Below are positions 1 through 11,653 of a stretch of DNA of 64,000 nt, one piece after another. Source of the stretch: Pseudogymnoascus destructans (Eukaryota; Ascomycota; Leotiomycetes; Thelebolales; Thelebolaceae); the NCBI RefSeq assembly GCF_001641265.1, contig NW_020167537.1, positions 496,001-560,000 of the forward strand. Direction: 5' to 3'. Position 1 is the first letter of the stretch. Every line of letters begins with the position of its first letter. A program made the translations under genes and the position numbers. Under the pieces are notes generated by a model. That model saw only the letters and a program-made list of their open reading frames with translations, had not been told where the DNA came from and did no database searches.

Positions 1-548
1 CTTTAGTTACCCACAAGATTGGTTAAGTTATGACATAATTTGTCTATAGGGGTACTCTGACCTTGAACCTCCTTTTACTTCCTATAGGCTACGAACCTAA
101 GAGATGGTTCTATGGGATTCTTTTACGTCGACTACAGTTACCAAGCCTGGTAAGTCATGGAAAGTCTTGGAAAATGAGAGAACTACATTCCTTTAGCATA
201 AATAGGATTGCCCTTTCCTTAAGAAAGGGCAAGCAGACAATACAGTAAATCGACTATCACATACTTCCACGTCTTTTCCAAGCTTCCAAGCATTCATCTT
301 GTTACTCCTTGTTTCTGAAAAGTCAGTGAGGTGTTAACCTCTGACTTACCCCTGAGTTCCCAGACTCAACATTTGTTGCAACTTGTCTGAACCACTTCAC
401 TACATCACACACCTGATTGCTGCATTGTGGCATAAGTCTAAGCTACGACCCTTTGGCTCTGTTTCCTAAGACAGTGTGTTGTCTTAGTAAAATCACCCCT
501 TCCTTGGGTGGCTAGATTCTCACATCTGGTGCACCCACCATTACACTA
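1..548. repeat. Partial copy of the ~0.93-kb solo-LTR family (window edge)
   Basis: This stretch is nearly identical to 14637-15184 and 45731-46272, and to the reverse complement of 29407-29995 and 42129-42715. It ends in CCATTACA at 548, the same terminus as the complete copies. The other end lies outside the window, so its target duplication cannot be checked. It carries the family's internal hairpin CCCTTTCCTTAAGAAAGGG. No protein is encoded. Confidence 0.85.
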
Positions 549-1079
549 ATTTGTATGGTAATAAGAATCTGGGGTAAGTACCTACCCTGGATTTTCACCA
601 TGTCGATGGGGATATGGGAATAGTTACAGTATTACAGCAGCTACAGTATTATAACAGTTACTGATGACGAGTAGAAGGCGTATATATCACAATCCAATGG
701 TTTTTATATTGCCTAATATGGCTACTCTATTCTATACTACTGGTCTATTCCTAATCTGTACCTAGTAGGGTATGGGTCCCATGCTGCATCATTTCGGAGC
801 AGAGCAGCTTCTGAAGTGGCCTATTAAGGTAAATAAATGAGTCATATAATATGACAATCTATTCAGGATTGCAAAATAGCTCACTGTTCGTTTCTCTAGC
901 GTCCACATTCGGAATAATTTGGCCTTAGTTTCTACACGCACGTGATCAAATGTCTGTAGATACTCGCTGCGTCACCATTTTATTGTAAGCAGCCAATGAC
1001 AACCACCGACAACCTCCTGAACCATCTCCCAAGAACTCCATGAATCCCGTGACTAGGAAGCATCATAAGTTACGGAGAG
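549..1079. other. Intergenic, upstream of COG6
   Basis: This is about 530 bp between the LTR fragment and the COG6 start. I see no open frame or RNA gene. It presumably holds the COG6 promoter, but no clear TATA or CCAAT arrangement stands out. Confidence 0.5.
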
Positions 1080-3249
1080 ATGGCAGCTGGTTATTTTCCG
1101 ACCAAGGGGCAATCGCCGGTAGATGGCCGTGCTGCTTCTCCCGCCCTGTCTAGTACTGCCCAGACGCCCATACGTTCCAATGCGCTGTCGTCGAAGGTCA
1201 ACAGTGTCCTATCGGCATCGTATGCAGACCTCGAGATCAGAGATGCCTTGCAATTACTTGATGAAAGAGGAGTTGAGAATACAGTGGAGACAAGACGTCA
1301 GCTGAGACTCGATATCCAAAAGGATGTCATTGACAGTAATGGGCTGGTGATCAAGGAGTTCGGCCATGTCGCAGAGGTGTGTGGACTACATACATTTTAG
1401 CCCCTCCGATATACGGGAAAAACTGACATATTCTTAATAGCAACTCAGGCGCATCGGGCAGAGCATAGCAAGTCTGAACCAGGGGTGTGAAGAGATGCGC
1501 CGGCACATTACGGCTGCTCACCAGGAAACCGCCCCAGTGTTGGATGAGGCGTCTGATCTGATGGCGCGCAAGAAGGACGTTGAAATGAAGCAGAAATTGC
1601 TTCAAGCTTTCAATACCCACTTTGTCATGTCTGACGATGACATTGCGACTGTAACTTCTACCGCGGAACCGGTTAATGACGAGTTCTTTATTGTTCTTAA
1701 CCGCGCCAAACAGATCCAGGTGGACTGTGAGATCCTCTTGAGCTCCGAGAACCAGAGGCTTGGCCTAGAGATTATGGAGCAAACCACGACAAACCTAAAT
1801 GGCGCATTTCAGAAGTTGTATAGGTGGATTCAGCGCGAGTTCAAGTCACTCAATCTTGAGAACCCCCAGATCAACGCCTCCATTCGGAGGGCGCTGAGAG
1901 TGTTAGCGGAAAGGCCAAAACTATTTCAGAATTGCCTTGATTTCTTCGCCGAAGCGAGGGAGAATATTCTGTCAGATTCATTCTATACGGCATTGACTGG
2001 TTTATCGGTAACCGGAGATGAAGATAAGACAGTGAAACCTCTGGAGCTTGTGGCACATGACCCCTTGCGCTATGTTGGTGATATGCTGGCATGGACCCAT
2101 TCTGCTACTGTAAGCGAAAGAGAAGCACTTGAGGTGTTATTTATCTCCGACGGCAATGAGATTGCCAAAGGCATTCAAGCCGGTAGAGATAGTGAACCGT
2201 GGAATAAATATATCCGGGACGAGGAGGCAGACACTGTTTTCGATGGCCAAAAGGCCCTGAATGATCTCGTTGACCGAGATGTCGCTGGCGTAGCACGTGT
2301 GCTGAAGCAACGGATCGAGCAAGTTATACAGAGCCACGACGAAACAATTCTGGTTTACAAGATCTCGAATCTGGTTAACTTCTATCGGGTCATGTTGACA
2401 AAAATTCTGGGCGAAGATTCTGCGTTGCTAAGCACACTTCAAGGACTGGAGGACTTTGGCTTACGCCACTTCCGCGTACTCATGCGAGACCATATTGCTA
2501 GCCTGCAGACTGAAACGCAGCAGCCACCTGCAGACTTGGGGCTGCCAATTTTCTTACAAGAAGGGCTCAAACAGCTTACTGAGATTATGAAAACCTACGA
2601 CACGTCCTTTACAAGCGCGAAGAGCCGAGAAGAAAACTTCAAAACAGTTCTCGACGATGCCTTTGAACCATACATCAGGGGTATAGAGACCATGGCAAAA
2701 GATATGGAAATGCCGACAAATTCGATATTCATCATCAACTGCTTCCTGTCTTGCAAGACGACGCTAGAGTCATACCAATTCACATCCGACCGCGCTGAGG
2801 AGCTCGGAAAGACAGTGGAGCAGCACTCAATTGACCTTATTGAGTATCAATATGCCTTTTTCTTGCAAAGCTCTGGGCTACAGCGTCTCGTCGACACGTT
2901 GCAATCCATGGGCAATGAGCCAGACCTGAAGAAGCTCGTATCCACAGAGGCCTTCCAGCCACAAGCTCTTAAGGATGCCAGCCAGATACTGGACGATTTC
3001 TTGCCGTCCGCTCTCATGGACGCATTGGATAACCTGAGGCAGCTACAGAGCTCGAGGCTAGCACGGGAAATCACTGAAGAGGCAGCCGATAGGTTCTGCG
3101 AGGACTTTGAGGTGGTGGAGGAGAGGATTACCCAGGCCGATGGTGTTGTAGAGAGGTCGGAGGATGGTGGAGAGGACGGTGAAGAGATACTTGGACTCCG
3201 GGCTTTGTTCCCACGAACTAGCGGAGAGATTCGAGTTCTACTGACGTAG
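1080..3249 (+). CDS. COG6: Conserved oligomeric Golgi complex subunit 6 (COG6)
   Basis: The protein is a subunit of the COG tethering complex, which acts in intra-Golgi retrograde vesicle docking on the cytosolic face of the Golgi. There are two exons, 1080-1376 and 1441-3249, giving about 701 aa, a normal length for fungal COG6. The 64-nt intron starts GTGTGT and ends TTAATAG, with a CTGAC branch site; splicing joins GHVAE to QLRRIGQSIASL. The N-terminal region after the intron is helical (QLRRIGQSIASLNQGCEEM, then the ITAAHQETAPVLDEA region), as expected for the COG6 coiled-coil head that contacts other COG subunits. The rest is the long alpha-helical rod of the family (for example FQKLYRWIQREFKSLN). 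The C-terminal tail is acidic. The gene is co-oriented with the downstream AAA ATPase gene, about 620 bp away. The assignment comes from recognition of the family sequence and is firm; the exact start could be another nearby ATG. Confidence 0.93.
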
Positions 3250-3873
3250 AGAGGGGAGCCGATGCATCAATTCGGATATTGGCAACTTAACTTCGGGAAT
3301 CCGCATAATACTGTGGCTCAAATATGGACCATGAGACATGGAACAGTTTCCCTTAACAAAGGCTGCAGTGACTATACTCCGTGACGTTTGACAACGGCTC
3401 ATTAGCGCCTCTGTTTGGTATATATACAGTATGTAGTTGTGACGGAGGCGATCGACAGCTGTCTGGCGCATGCGGAATGGTAGATTGTGGTGACAGTGGG
3501 AAATGCGGGGTGGTGGCACTTGCAACTCAAGTGCCACCCCGCATTTCCCACTGTGCCAGCCTCACTGCTGATGTGTGCTACCCTGTTCGTATTTTACCAT
3601 GAGCGTCATAATATATATCTTGTATACTAGATGAATTATGGCACTGTAAAGTTTCCTTATCGTCTTGATTGTAGTTTGAAACAGTAACTGTAATATTTCT
3701 GGTTTTGCGCGGCAAGCACAGGTCCCAGTATCAGACGCCGACGTCATTTTGCACCTGTATGAACATCAATCAGCCCTGCCACAACTGCGGTCAACCCCAA
3801 CATACGAACAACAATACTGCGAACTAGCCAGGCATCAACCCTGTGGGATGTGCCGGCTGTTAACTGAGAAACC
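3250..3873. other. Intergenic between COG6 and the AAA ATPase gene
   Basis: No convincing gene is present. The notable content is a strong hairpin at 3493-3554, listed separately. The sequence before the next start has an in-frame TGA just upstream of the ATG at 3874, which supports that start. Confidence 0.5.
3493..3554. repeat. Long near-perfect hairpin in the COG6 3' flank
   Basis: The left arm (3493-3522) and right arm (3528-3554) are reverse complements over about 27 bp, apart from three extra bases in the left arm. They are separated by a 5-nt loop, CAACT. The arm core is AGTGGGAAATGCGGGGTGG. It lies about 245 bp after the COG6 stop codon. It could be a tiny foldback element or a structured 3'-UTR; nothing in the sequence decides between these. 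Confidence 0.85.
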
Positions 3874-6592
3874 ATGATGCGGAATAAGAATTTCTCGTCA
3901 CTGCAAAAGACGTACGATGAGTGTTACTTGATATGCTCAACGGCAGTGTACTTCGAGAGTCAGGTATGCGCAAGGCAGCCCTGCCGCCCATGTCAGGTCT
4001 TCACTGATCGAAGTTCACATTTACTAACGTATGATCACTAGGGAAATGAAAGCGAGGCCTTGCGGTCATGGCGGTCAGCCCTCGACCAGATTTACTTCTT
4101 CAACGCGCGAACACCTGCCGATCTCCGCCCGCGGTCAGAAACCGAGAAAGCATTGAAGGATAGCCTGAGGGATATGGAGATGCAATGCAAAGAGCGGGTT
4201 GAACTTCTGGAGGCTCTGAGTATTTCACGAGGAGATAAAGCGTCGGTGGACGAAGGCGCGGGCGTTGCGTCATCCTCTCAGCAGTCGAGCACAGCGAACA
4301 AGCTCTCCAAGAGCCCTATAACTCCGCGCCCGTCAAACGAATCCGAAGCACCCGTTAGGGGATTTATTGGAGATGGCACTATTCCTGCTATAAGCTATCC
4401 GGATCCCTCACGTCCCTCTCGCCCTACACCATCTCCAAGGCCAAGGCCACCAGTTCCTCCCAGGAATATATCCGACCACGCGGTTGTTGGACGTAACTCG
4501 TCAAGCACGACAATATCGAGCGATGCGGCCGTAAACGCTGCCCAGGCTCAAGTGCCCTCTTTTGAGCCAGACAACTTAGTTCCAGCAAAGAAAGTATCCA
4601 GGAAGACATCCAGGAGCAAAAGTCCACAGAAAGAGCGAGCCATGCTTACCACACTACGATTCAACAAGGGAGAAAAGCGTCCTACTAAACCGGCACGGGT
4701 TTCTTCCAGTACCACTGATGACACTGTGACTAGCAAAGCGGCAACTCTGGCATGGAACGCTCTCCGAAAGAAGCCGTCGCCTAAAGATGATGGTGGCAAA
4801 ACACATTCTCTAGGAGTGGCTGCAAGCGCAACTGCGCTGGATAATAGTCGCAAACAAGGCATGGCAGAACGGCCAAGTTCCGATAACCAGGAAGTTCATT
4901 ACAACAGCCATTCCAGGAGACTTGTCAGCGGCCGGCCAAAGAGCAATAGCCCGACAGAATCTACAACCCGAGGTGAATCATATACTACTGGCGACGGCCC
5001 TGAATATCCATTTCCGTCAACAGATCCACAACAGCAGGCAGCTGTTTCCGGACCAATGCTAAATTTTCCCACAGTCTCCGAAATTCAGAACCTTCCACCT
5101 AGCGCTCCATCATCGGACCCCGAAACCACCTCCAGGTTTAAGTTCAGGACTCCGCCTCCGGTTCCACCAGCCAAGCCTGCAAAGTTCGACGCTCCATCAT
5201 ATCCCACATACCTAAGGGAATACCCGGAAACCACTGCCAAGAAGAATGCTGTAGAAAGCCGAACCATGTTGCCACTCCGTAGGAGATCGCCCGCTAAACC
5301 AAGGACCTCCGGGGAAGAGAAAAATCCGGAAGCAAACGGCTCGTCCTCCCGCAGAGACGCACGGCATGTAGGAAGAACGTCGCTCGATGATGATAGCTCC
5401 TCCCCCAGTTATGATGAAAGGTCCGGTCGATCCAGGAGGCCCCGGAGGAAGATTCCAAAGCAAAAGGAAAACGAAGATGCTATTTTAGCTGACGCCGATG
5501 CACCAAAGGTCGAAGAGTCTGATGATTCAGGAGATAAGCAGGATAAAGATGACTGGGCAACGAAAGTCAAGTATATGATGAAGCATCTGCCCAAAGGCTG
5601 CGATGAGCTTGCCGCCAAACAAATCTTCAATGAAATTGTTGTGAAGGGCGATGAGGTTCACTGGGACGATGTGGCCGGATTAGATGCAGCAAAAAATGCC
5701 TTAAAGGAAGCTGTAGTGTATCCATTCCTACGGCCAGATCTTTTTATGGGTCTCCGAGAACCAGCTAGGGGTATGCTCCTCTTTGGTCCACCGGGAACAG
5801 GCAAGACCATGCTTGCCAGAGCCGTGGCAACGGAATCCAGGTCCACATTCTTCTCGATCTCGGCGAGCAGTCTCACAAGCAAATATTTGGGCGAATCAGA
5901 GAAACTTGTTCGGGCCCTTTTCGCGCTGGCAAAATCTCTCGCACCTAGTATTATATTCGTCGATGAGATTGACTCTCTGCTTTCTAGCCGTGCCGGTTCT
6001 GGCGAACATGAGGCCACGAGACGGATCAAGACGGAGTTCCTCATCCAGTGGAGTGACCTCCAACGCGCTGCTGCTGGCCGAGAACAGACTGATAAAGAGA
6101 AGGAGGCGGGTGATCCCACTCGAGTGCTTGTCTTAGCTGCGACCAATATGCCCTGGCTAATTGACGATGCCGCGCGGAGACGGTTTGTAAGGAGACAATA
6201 CATTCCACTGCCGGAGGGCGATACTAGGGCCGTACAGTTGGCAAACCTCCTAGGTCACCAGAAGCACAATTTGAGTGTGGAGGATATCCAGAAGCTGGTC
6301 ATGATTACTGAAGGTAAGCATTTTAATATAATATACTCCAAACACCCATAGTACTTTGCTAACTATTTAAGGCTTCTCTGGCTCAGATATCACGGCCCTG
6401 GCTAAGGACGCTGCTATGGGTCCTCTCCGTTCGCTTGGTGAAGCGCTCCTTCACATGCCCATGGACCAAATCCGGCCAATCCAGTTTGAAGACTTCATGG
6501 CAAGTCTGGTGAACATTAGACCTAGCGTAAGTCAGCAGGGCCTCATGGAGTATGAGGCGTGGGCGAAGGAATTTGGTGAGAGGGGCGGCTGA
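3874..6592 (+). CDS. Sap1/spastin-type AAA ATPase with N-terminal MIT-like region
   Basis: This is a meiotic-clade AAA ATPase (katanin/spastin/fidgetin/Vps4 group), most like yeast Sap1/Yta6; such proteins remodel polymeric or ESCRT-type substrates. There are three exons, 3874-3963, 4042-6313 and 6372-6592, giving about 860 aa. Residues 1-85 form an MIT-like three-helix region (LQKTYDECYLICSTAVYFES, then SWRSALDQIYFFN across the first intron). Residues about 90-530 are Pro/Ser-rich and low complexity, with proline runs such as PPVPPRN. The AAA module follows: Walker A GPPGTGKT near residue 612, Walker B IIFVDEID near 667, and a GSGEHEATRRIKTEF sensor/arginine region. The last exon encodes the C-terminal helix typical of this clade (FEDFMASLVNIRPSV). 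An upstream in-frame TGA supports ATG 3874; ATG 3877 is equally possible. The substrate is unknown. Confidence 0.9.
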
Positions 6593-6883
6593 TGCATTAT
6601 TATAAGGGCCTGGTATTCTTGGTGTGAGGACAGGGGGCGTTCTAGGCGGCATCACCAATGGGGCAACAGAGCACTGTGGTATCCGTAGAGTATAGTAGGA
6701 TGCGCAGTATTGATATGCGAATGCACGACTATATAATACACATGGTTACTTAGTACATATTTTACAGTCTCTCCATGTCCTCAAATCTATATCACAGCCT
6801 CAAGAGTCGCAAAACGCCCCAGAAATGCCCAAACCCTCCCATCATCAAAACTATCCCCGAGCAGGTAGCTTCTCTCCAATGCC

Positions 6884-7375
6884 CTACGCACTCTTCTCGA
6901 TCTTTTCTTCTGTGCCAATCTTCGCTCTCCTCAATTCTTTCGCCTCCTTCTTCAGCCTCCTCTCCTCCAGTCGCTCCACCTCGGTCATCACTGACGGTCG
7001 CGCCTCGATGGGTTCGCCAAAGGGGGCTATGATGCGGTTTACGACGTGGCGCACATTCTTGCTTACACGCCATCCGGAGCTGATCTCGATAATGTCGCCT
7101 GCGCGCAAGGAGGAGCGTGGGTCGTGGACCAAAAACGTTTGGGGGTGGTTGAAGTACTAAAGCTTACTGTCAGCATTGGTATTCTTTGCGCCAAAGGCTC
7201 CTTGAATACGACATAGCCGGGCGGGACGAGCTGAAGGCGAGCGACATAAGGGGATATTTACCTTCCGGACATGCTTGTTCCACTTCTGACCCCCGATGCG
7301 GACCTTGACGGTCTTCTCCATGAGGCCTGCCGTGAGCACGACGGCATTTATAACGCGCGATTGGGGGGCCGACAT
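6884..7375 (-). CDS. MRPS17: Mitochondrial small-subunit ribosomal protein uS17m (MRPS17)
   Basis: This is a component of the mitochondrial small ribosomal subunit and belongs to the S17/OB-fold RNA-binding family. On the minus strand, exon 1 is 7375-7262 and exon 2 is 7156-6884, giving about 128 aa. The 105-nt intron begins GTAAAT and ends CTTTAG; splicing joins NKHVRK to YFNHPQTFLVHD. Hallmarks are the N-terminal VVLTAGLMEKTVKVRIGGQ strand pair, the DPRSSLRAGDIIEI segment and the VVNRIIAPFG strand. The C-terminal extension is lysine/arginine- and glutamate-rich, as in fungal mitochondrial S17. I chose ATG 7375 (MSAPQSR); an in-frame ATG at 7591 would add 72 residues with no family match, so it is probably upstream sequence. 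The adjacent AAA ATPase gene is convergent. Confidence 0.9.
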
Positions 7376-8968
7376 AGTTGGGTTTCGGCGCTTTGAGCGC
7401 GGTCCAGGCCGGTCGTGGTCTGTATTGACTGCGAGGGCTGAAGAGCGGTTGCGAAGGCCGAGGGTGCGAGACGTAGATTTGACGTCGTGAGCGTCTTCCG
7501 AATTGGACGAGGTTCGAGAGATTTTTGGTGGAGTGTTTGTCATGTTTGCTTCAGGTACAGGGGTCCGCTCCACAACTTTATACAAACCCAATTCGGGGTT
7601 ACTACACCAAAACAGAAATTGGGCTAGACCAAAATAGTGGCAGATAGTTTATTATATTTTTCTCTGGTTTTCTCATTTTCATATAGATCTATAATTGATG
7701 TGTTTGTGGCTGTTCGGTGCTTTGTTCTACGACCAATGTTTCTCGGAGAGATTTCCTGTTATCTCCTCTCGCAGACCACGACGAGAGTTTCTGGAAGTGA
7801 TAATCAAGTGCTTCTCTCTTTATATTTCCTCCAAAAAAAAATCTGGCTATTTCTCCGTCCCCAATGCACCTTAGCTCTTCTCTTGTTCCATATCCTAGTG
7901 CCAAGTCAGCATTTGCCTGATATAGTTGCTACGGCTACGAGAGAAGAGGCTCTGATCAGTGAGCAAAAACTTAGTGGCTACATCAGCTACAAACAGACAT
8001 TGCACTTACGGCTTCTGTTAATATCCTAGCCTGTGATCAGGCCTTTTTGGCATCCAATCTAGTTGCAGAGAGGGGTAGGCGCAATAGAGTGTTTCATCTC
8101 CTCTGGAGGACGCGAGGAAGGGATGGTGGGCGATGGTGAGAAAAGGAGGCGGTGGGGACAAAGCGGCAACGAGAAGGGAGTCCGGTGACGGGAGTGTCGC
8201 GGGTGGCTCCATATCGCAAAGTATGCGAAGCAAGAGGCGCGAGTACTCCGGCTATCATCCCTCCTTTGGCCAATGTCTTCGTCAATTGCGTTCTATTCGC
8301 GGCCCTATGGTAGACCAGCGAAACTCCTCTTTCCCATACCGCAGATATGACAGGCCTGTCTGTGTGTACCCACTTAACCGTTCCGCTCACTCACCGGCGA
8401 CAGCAACCCCACGCATACAAAATACTTGAGGGGCTCACTCAATTATCGGAATCTTAAAACACCTTTTTAAGATTTCTGGGTTTACTATCGATAGTCGCCA
8501 CGGTTCAGTAGCGTGAAGTGATATGGTAGCCGCCCTTGTGATTTTACCTGCAGTCTGAGCTTCTTTTTAATATAACATCGAAAGCCCAAAGCCATGGAGG
8601 TAACAAATTAAAAATTACCGCCGAATGTATAGATACGACATATTCGCTCGAAGAACAGGCCACAGACTTCCTCAAACCTCCCCTCCTTGCGTTCAAATCT
8701 ATGCTAGCATGTGTGGCTCATGGAAACTGGTGCCAAAACATGAATCAAGTGTCAACCCCCAAGTCGTAAAGCTTTCACAATTCCAGCAACTGCGCGAAGC
8801 TTGATTCTGTTCATTGTGGGCTGTAGTGGGGGGGTATGGTTATATAAGTTCGATATATTGTCAACCAAGGCTTCATAAATAAATTTCGATATGCACTCTT
8901 GGTGGCAACTCAATTGGTTCCATTACATATATACAGAGTTCAGGTGCCCACGCCATTCATCCATCCCT
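7376..8968. other. Intergenic, no recognisable gene
   Basis: About 1.6 kb lies between two minus-strand mitochondrial genes. Open frames up to about 130 codons exist, but none has a recognisable domain, a plausible splice pattern or codon use like the neighbours. The left part should contain the uS17m promoter and the right part the NDUFA13 3' UTR. I see no RNA gene or repeat shared with the rest of the window. Confidence 0.5.
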
Positions 8969-9524
8969 TTATTTCGAAATCCCCTGAGGTGTCGCTGCGA
9001 ATGTAGGTCGCATAAATCTGCAATAGATGTCAGCTAGAGGTGAAGAGGAGGCTCAAACTCGAGATGATCGTACCTATCGGAATTGTATGCGCTCGTAGTC
9101 TTGCCCAGCAGCTTCTTCTCTCTGTTCTGGTCGGCCAAATGCCTACGCACAAGATCTCTGTCCTCCTCTGCCGTCAACATCGGAATCAGGTAGATTCTCG
9201 ACCACATCTTCTCTCGTGCAAGCTCACTGGAAGCACCCGTTAGCACTCCATCCCCAAAACCACATTCCAGCTCCCCGTCCTATCGCATGTTGGTAATCGA
9301 CATACTTTTGTTCTCTGATTCCCTGTCCAACTCTCCAGAAGCCGTATGTCATCAATGCCCCCATTCCGAGAAGCAGATATGCTGGGCGGAAGCCTCTGGC
9401 CGGCAAGTTGCGCTGTTCCGCCGTTAGCACAGTACAGAGACAGCCGAACATCCGATTGACTGAGAATATATACCTTGTACTGGACGGCATTGTAGCCACC
9501 AACTGGAGGAAGGTCTTGAGGCAT
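8969..9524 (-). CDS. NADH:ubiquinone oxidoreductase subunit GRIM-19/NDUFA13
   Basis: This is an accessory subunit of mitochondrial complex I in the inner membrane. There are four exons on the minus strand: 9524-9474, 9412-9306, 9226-9074 and 9017-8969. They sum to 360 nt, 119 aa, the usual size of fungal GRIM-19. All three introns (61, 79 and 56 nt) are GT-AG. The protein begins MPQDLPPVGGYNAVQYK, followed by RNLPARGFRPAYLLLG and a single membrane segment (YLLLGMGALMTYGFW). Next comes the conserved GQGIREQNELAREKMW block, where the N codon is created across intron 2. The C-terminus is FMRPTFAATPQGISK after intron 3. It is divergently arranged with TRM10 (272 bp between starts), so the two may share a promoter region. 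Confidence 0.92.
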
Positions 9525-9796
9525 CGTGATGGGTGGTTTGGCAGCTCGTTGGTGGTTCACGCGTGATGAGCGTCCAGGTGAGGTGAAAGCGGTGAGTTGT
9601 CGGGTGATCACGTGATATATTTGCAACCTAAGGCACACATAGCTGTGCCTTTTCCAGGGCTGAGACTAAGCCCTATACAGCGATGGTGGGGTTTTCTGCC
9701 ATTGATTTCGAGAGCATGTCAGGACGCACAAGGTGCTGTCCCATGTAACTTTCAGTAACTGCACCGGCGAACTCAGAGTGGCGCATAACAATCAGG

Positions 9797-11215
9797 ATGG
9801 CGGAAACGGAAGAGCGTCCTTTAAAAATGAGGAAGCTCGAACCCCTCAACGATATCAGTAACTCCCAGACGGATGGGCAAGGTCACATTGACAATGATTT
9901 AAAAGCCCCACAACAAACCATTGAGAAACGGAAAACCGAAAGCGTCATATCCTCAGACTCAGAACATGAAGAACAAGAACAAGACGCTAGCCAAAATAGA
10001 ACAGCCGGTGGTCTTGCGGGCGACTCGGGGACCCCCTCTATGTCCAAGAACCAATTGAAGAAGCTTCGTAGGAAGGCCGTGTGGGAAGCCGGCAAAGACT
10101 ATCGAAAGGAACAGAAGAAGTCCAAGATAACTGCGAAGAGGGCTCAACGAGCAGAAGATAAGGCTGCATTGCTCGCCAGTGGCATAGACCTAGCCGCCCT
10201 GGCGAAACCACGTCCGACACCATCAACACAAGTTCCCGTAACGCTACTATTGGATTGCGATTTCGATAGCTATATGACGGTTAAGGAGGTTATGAGCTTG
10301 GGTCAGCAGATTACGAGGTGCTACAGCGACAATAAGCATGCGAAATACCGGGCGCACTTGGTTGTTAGCAGCTTTGGCGGGCGACTAAAAGAAAGATACG
10401 AGACGGTGCTGTCGAACCACCATTTAGGTTGGAAGGGCGTTACATTTTCGGAGAAGTTTTTTGTCGAGGCAGGAAAAGATGCCCATGATGTTATGATTGG
10501 GCCCAAGGGGGGGAGGGTAAAGGGCGCGTTGCTAGACGCTTTACTCCCAACCGATAACATCCCGGTGACGACGGCTCAAGAGCCAGGAACGAGCGAAGAA
10601 ATCCAGCAACCAAACGAGCCAGCCTCTGAACCAGAAAAGCAAACTACAGCCCAGCCTCCTCAGGCCGCGAATGGCCCCGGGTCATCAATCCCTTCCGAAC
10701 CAGTATTGACACCCCAGATTCCCGATATCCCAATTCCAACTGCTCCTCAAATTGTGTACCTCTCTTCCGACTCCGAGCACACCCTCAATTCACTCTCGCC
10801 ATACACCATCTATGTCATCGGCGGCATTGTGGATAAGAACCGCCACAAAGGGCTCTGCCACAGGCGGGCCAACGAGCTCGGCATCCCGACAGCGAAGCTA
10901 CCCATTGGAGAGTATATGCAGATGCAAAGCCGCACAGTACTAACAACGAACCATGTGGTTGAGATCATGGCGAATTGGCTGGAAACGGGGGACTGGGGGG
11001 AGGCATTCTTGAAGGCGATTCCAAAGAGGAAGGAGGCAGTATTGAGGAAAGGTAGAAAGAAACAGAAGCTAGAGAACGAAAAAGAAGGCGAGGATGAAGG
11101 GGGAGATGATGCCCAGGAAGAAGATACGATAGAGATGGATGAAACGAATAATGACGAAGCTGCACCCGAAATTTCAGAAGGGCAGAATGCTGGGGCGGCT
11201 GATGAGACAGTTTAA
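9797..11215 (+). CDS. TRM10: tRNA (guanine-N1-)-methyltransferase Trm10
   Basis: This SPOUT-class enzyme methylates N1 of guanine 9 in tRNAs using SAM. It is a single exon of 472 aa. The N-terminus is charged and low complexity, with a basic KNQLKKLRRKAVWEAGK segment typical of Trm10. The catalytic fold starts at VTLLLDCDFDSYM (about residue 145), which carries the conserved Asp of the family, followed by QQITRCYSDNK and LVVSSFGGRLKERYE. The SAM-binding trefoil region contains IYVIGGIVDKNRHKGLC and LPIGEYM (about residues 340-375), then the closing HVVEIMANWLETGDW helix. A Pro/Gln/Glu-rich insert of about 60 residues lies between the two halves, as often seen in filamentous fungi. The C-terminus is an acidic tail. 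The assignment is firm. Confidence 0.94.
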   Translation: MAETEERPLKMRKLEPLNDISNSQTDGQGHIDNDLKAPQQTIEKRKTESVISSDSEHEEQEQDASQNRTAGGLAGDSGTPSMSKNQLKKLRRKAVWEAGKDYRKEQKKSKITAKRAQRAEDKAALLASGIDLAALAKPRPTPSTQVPVTLLLDCDFDSYMTVKEVMSLGQQITRCYSDNKHAKYRAHLVVSSFGGRLKERYETVLSNHHLGWKGVTFSEKFFVEAGKDAHDVMIGPKGGRVKGALLDALLPTDNIPVTTAQEPGTSEEIQQPNEPASEPEKQTTAQPPQAANGPGSSIPSEPVLTPQIPDIPIPTAPQIVYLSSDSEHTLNSLSPYTIYVIGGIVDKNRHKGLCHRRANELGIPTAKLPIGEYMQMQSRTVLTTNHVVEIMANWLETGDWGEAFLKAIPKRKEAVLRKGRKKQKLENEKEGEDEGGDDAQEEDTIEMDETNNDEAAPEISEGQNAGAADETV

Positions 11216-11653
11216 GAAACTGCTAGATTTGCTGGAATATTCTTGTCCACTCTCATTCTAAAAGTAGGCTCGGGGCCTTGTTGATATTTTCTATGTATAT
11301 ACCAGGAGCGTCAGAAAAGCTAACATGCGCCCGACTTCAAAGAGTACTATCAAATGAATCAGTCTTTGTCTTAGTTTTCGAGATGTCGGAATTCCATCGA
11401 TCTTCACTCATGGGTCTTCTGGAAAAAATGTATTGGTTGCACCTCGATACTTCTGTACTAACAATACCTGGCCCGCTGTCTGTTAAATACGTCGTCAGAA
11501 TAAACAAGTTCATCTACTTCAGAGGGTCACAAAAGCAAGTCCACCGCCATTTTGTCGCTCACAGCACCGACATTGACCCGCTACAACACAACGCTTCCGG
11601 ATCTCAGCACGCATCGTTGACCACATCCTGCTACCTACAACTTCAGAAGAGCA

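Noticed and set aside
5658..6203. 181-codon frame opposite the AAA ATPase domain
   Set aside because: It is a shadow of the conserved coding strand, where Walker A and B motifs are clear.
7637..8029. 130-codon open frame between uS17m and NDUFA13
   Set aside because: No domain, poor composition, no splice support. It looks like chance in AT-rich intergenic DNA.
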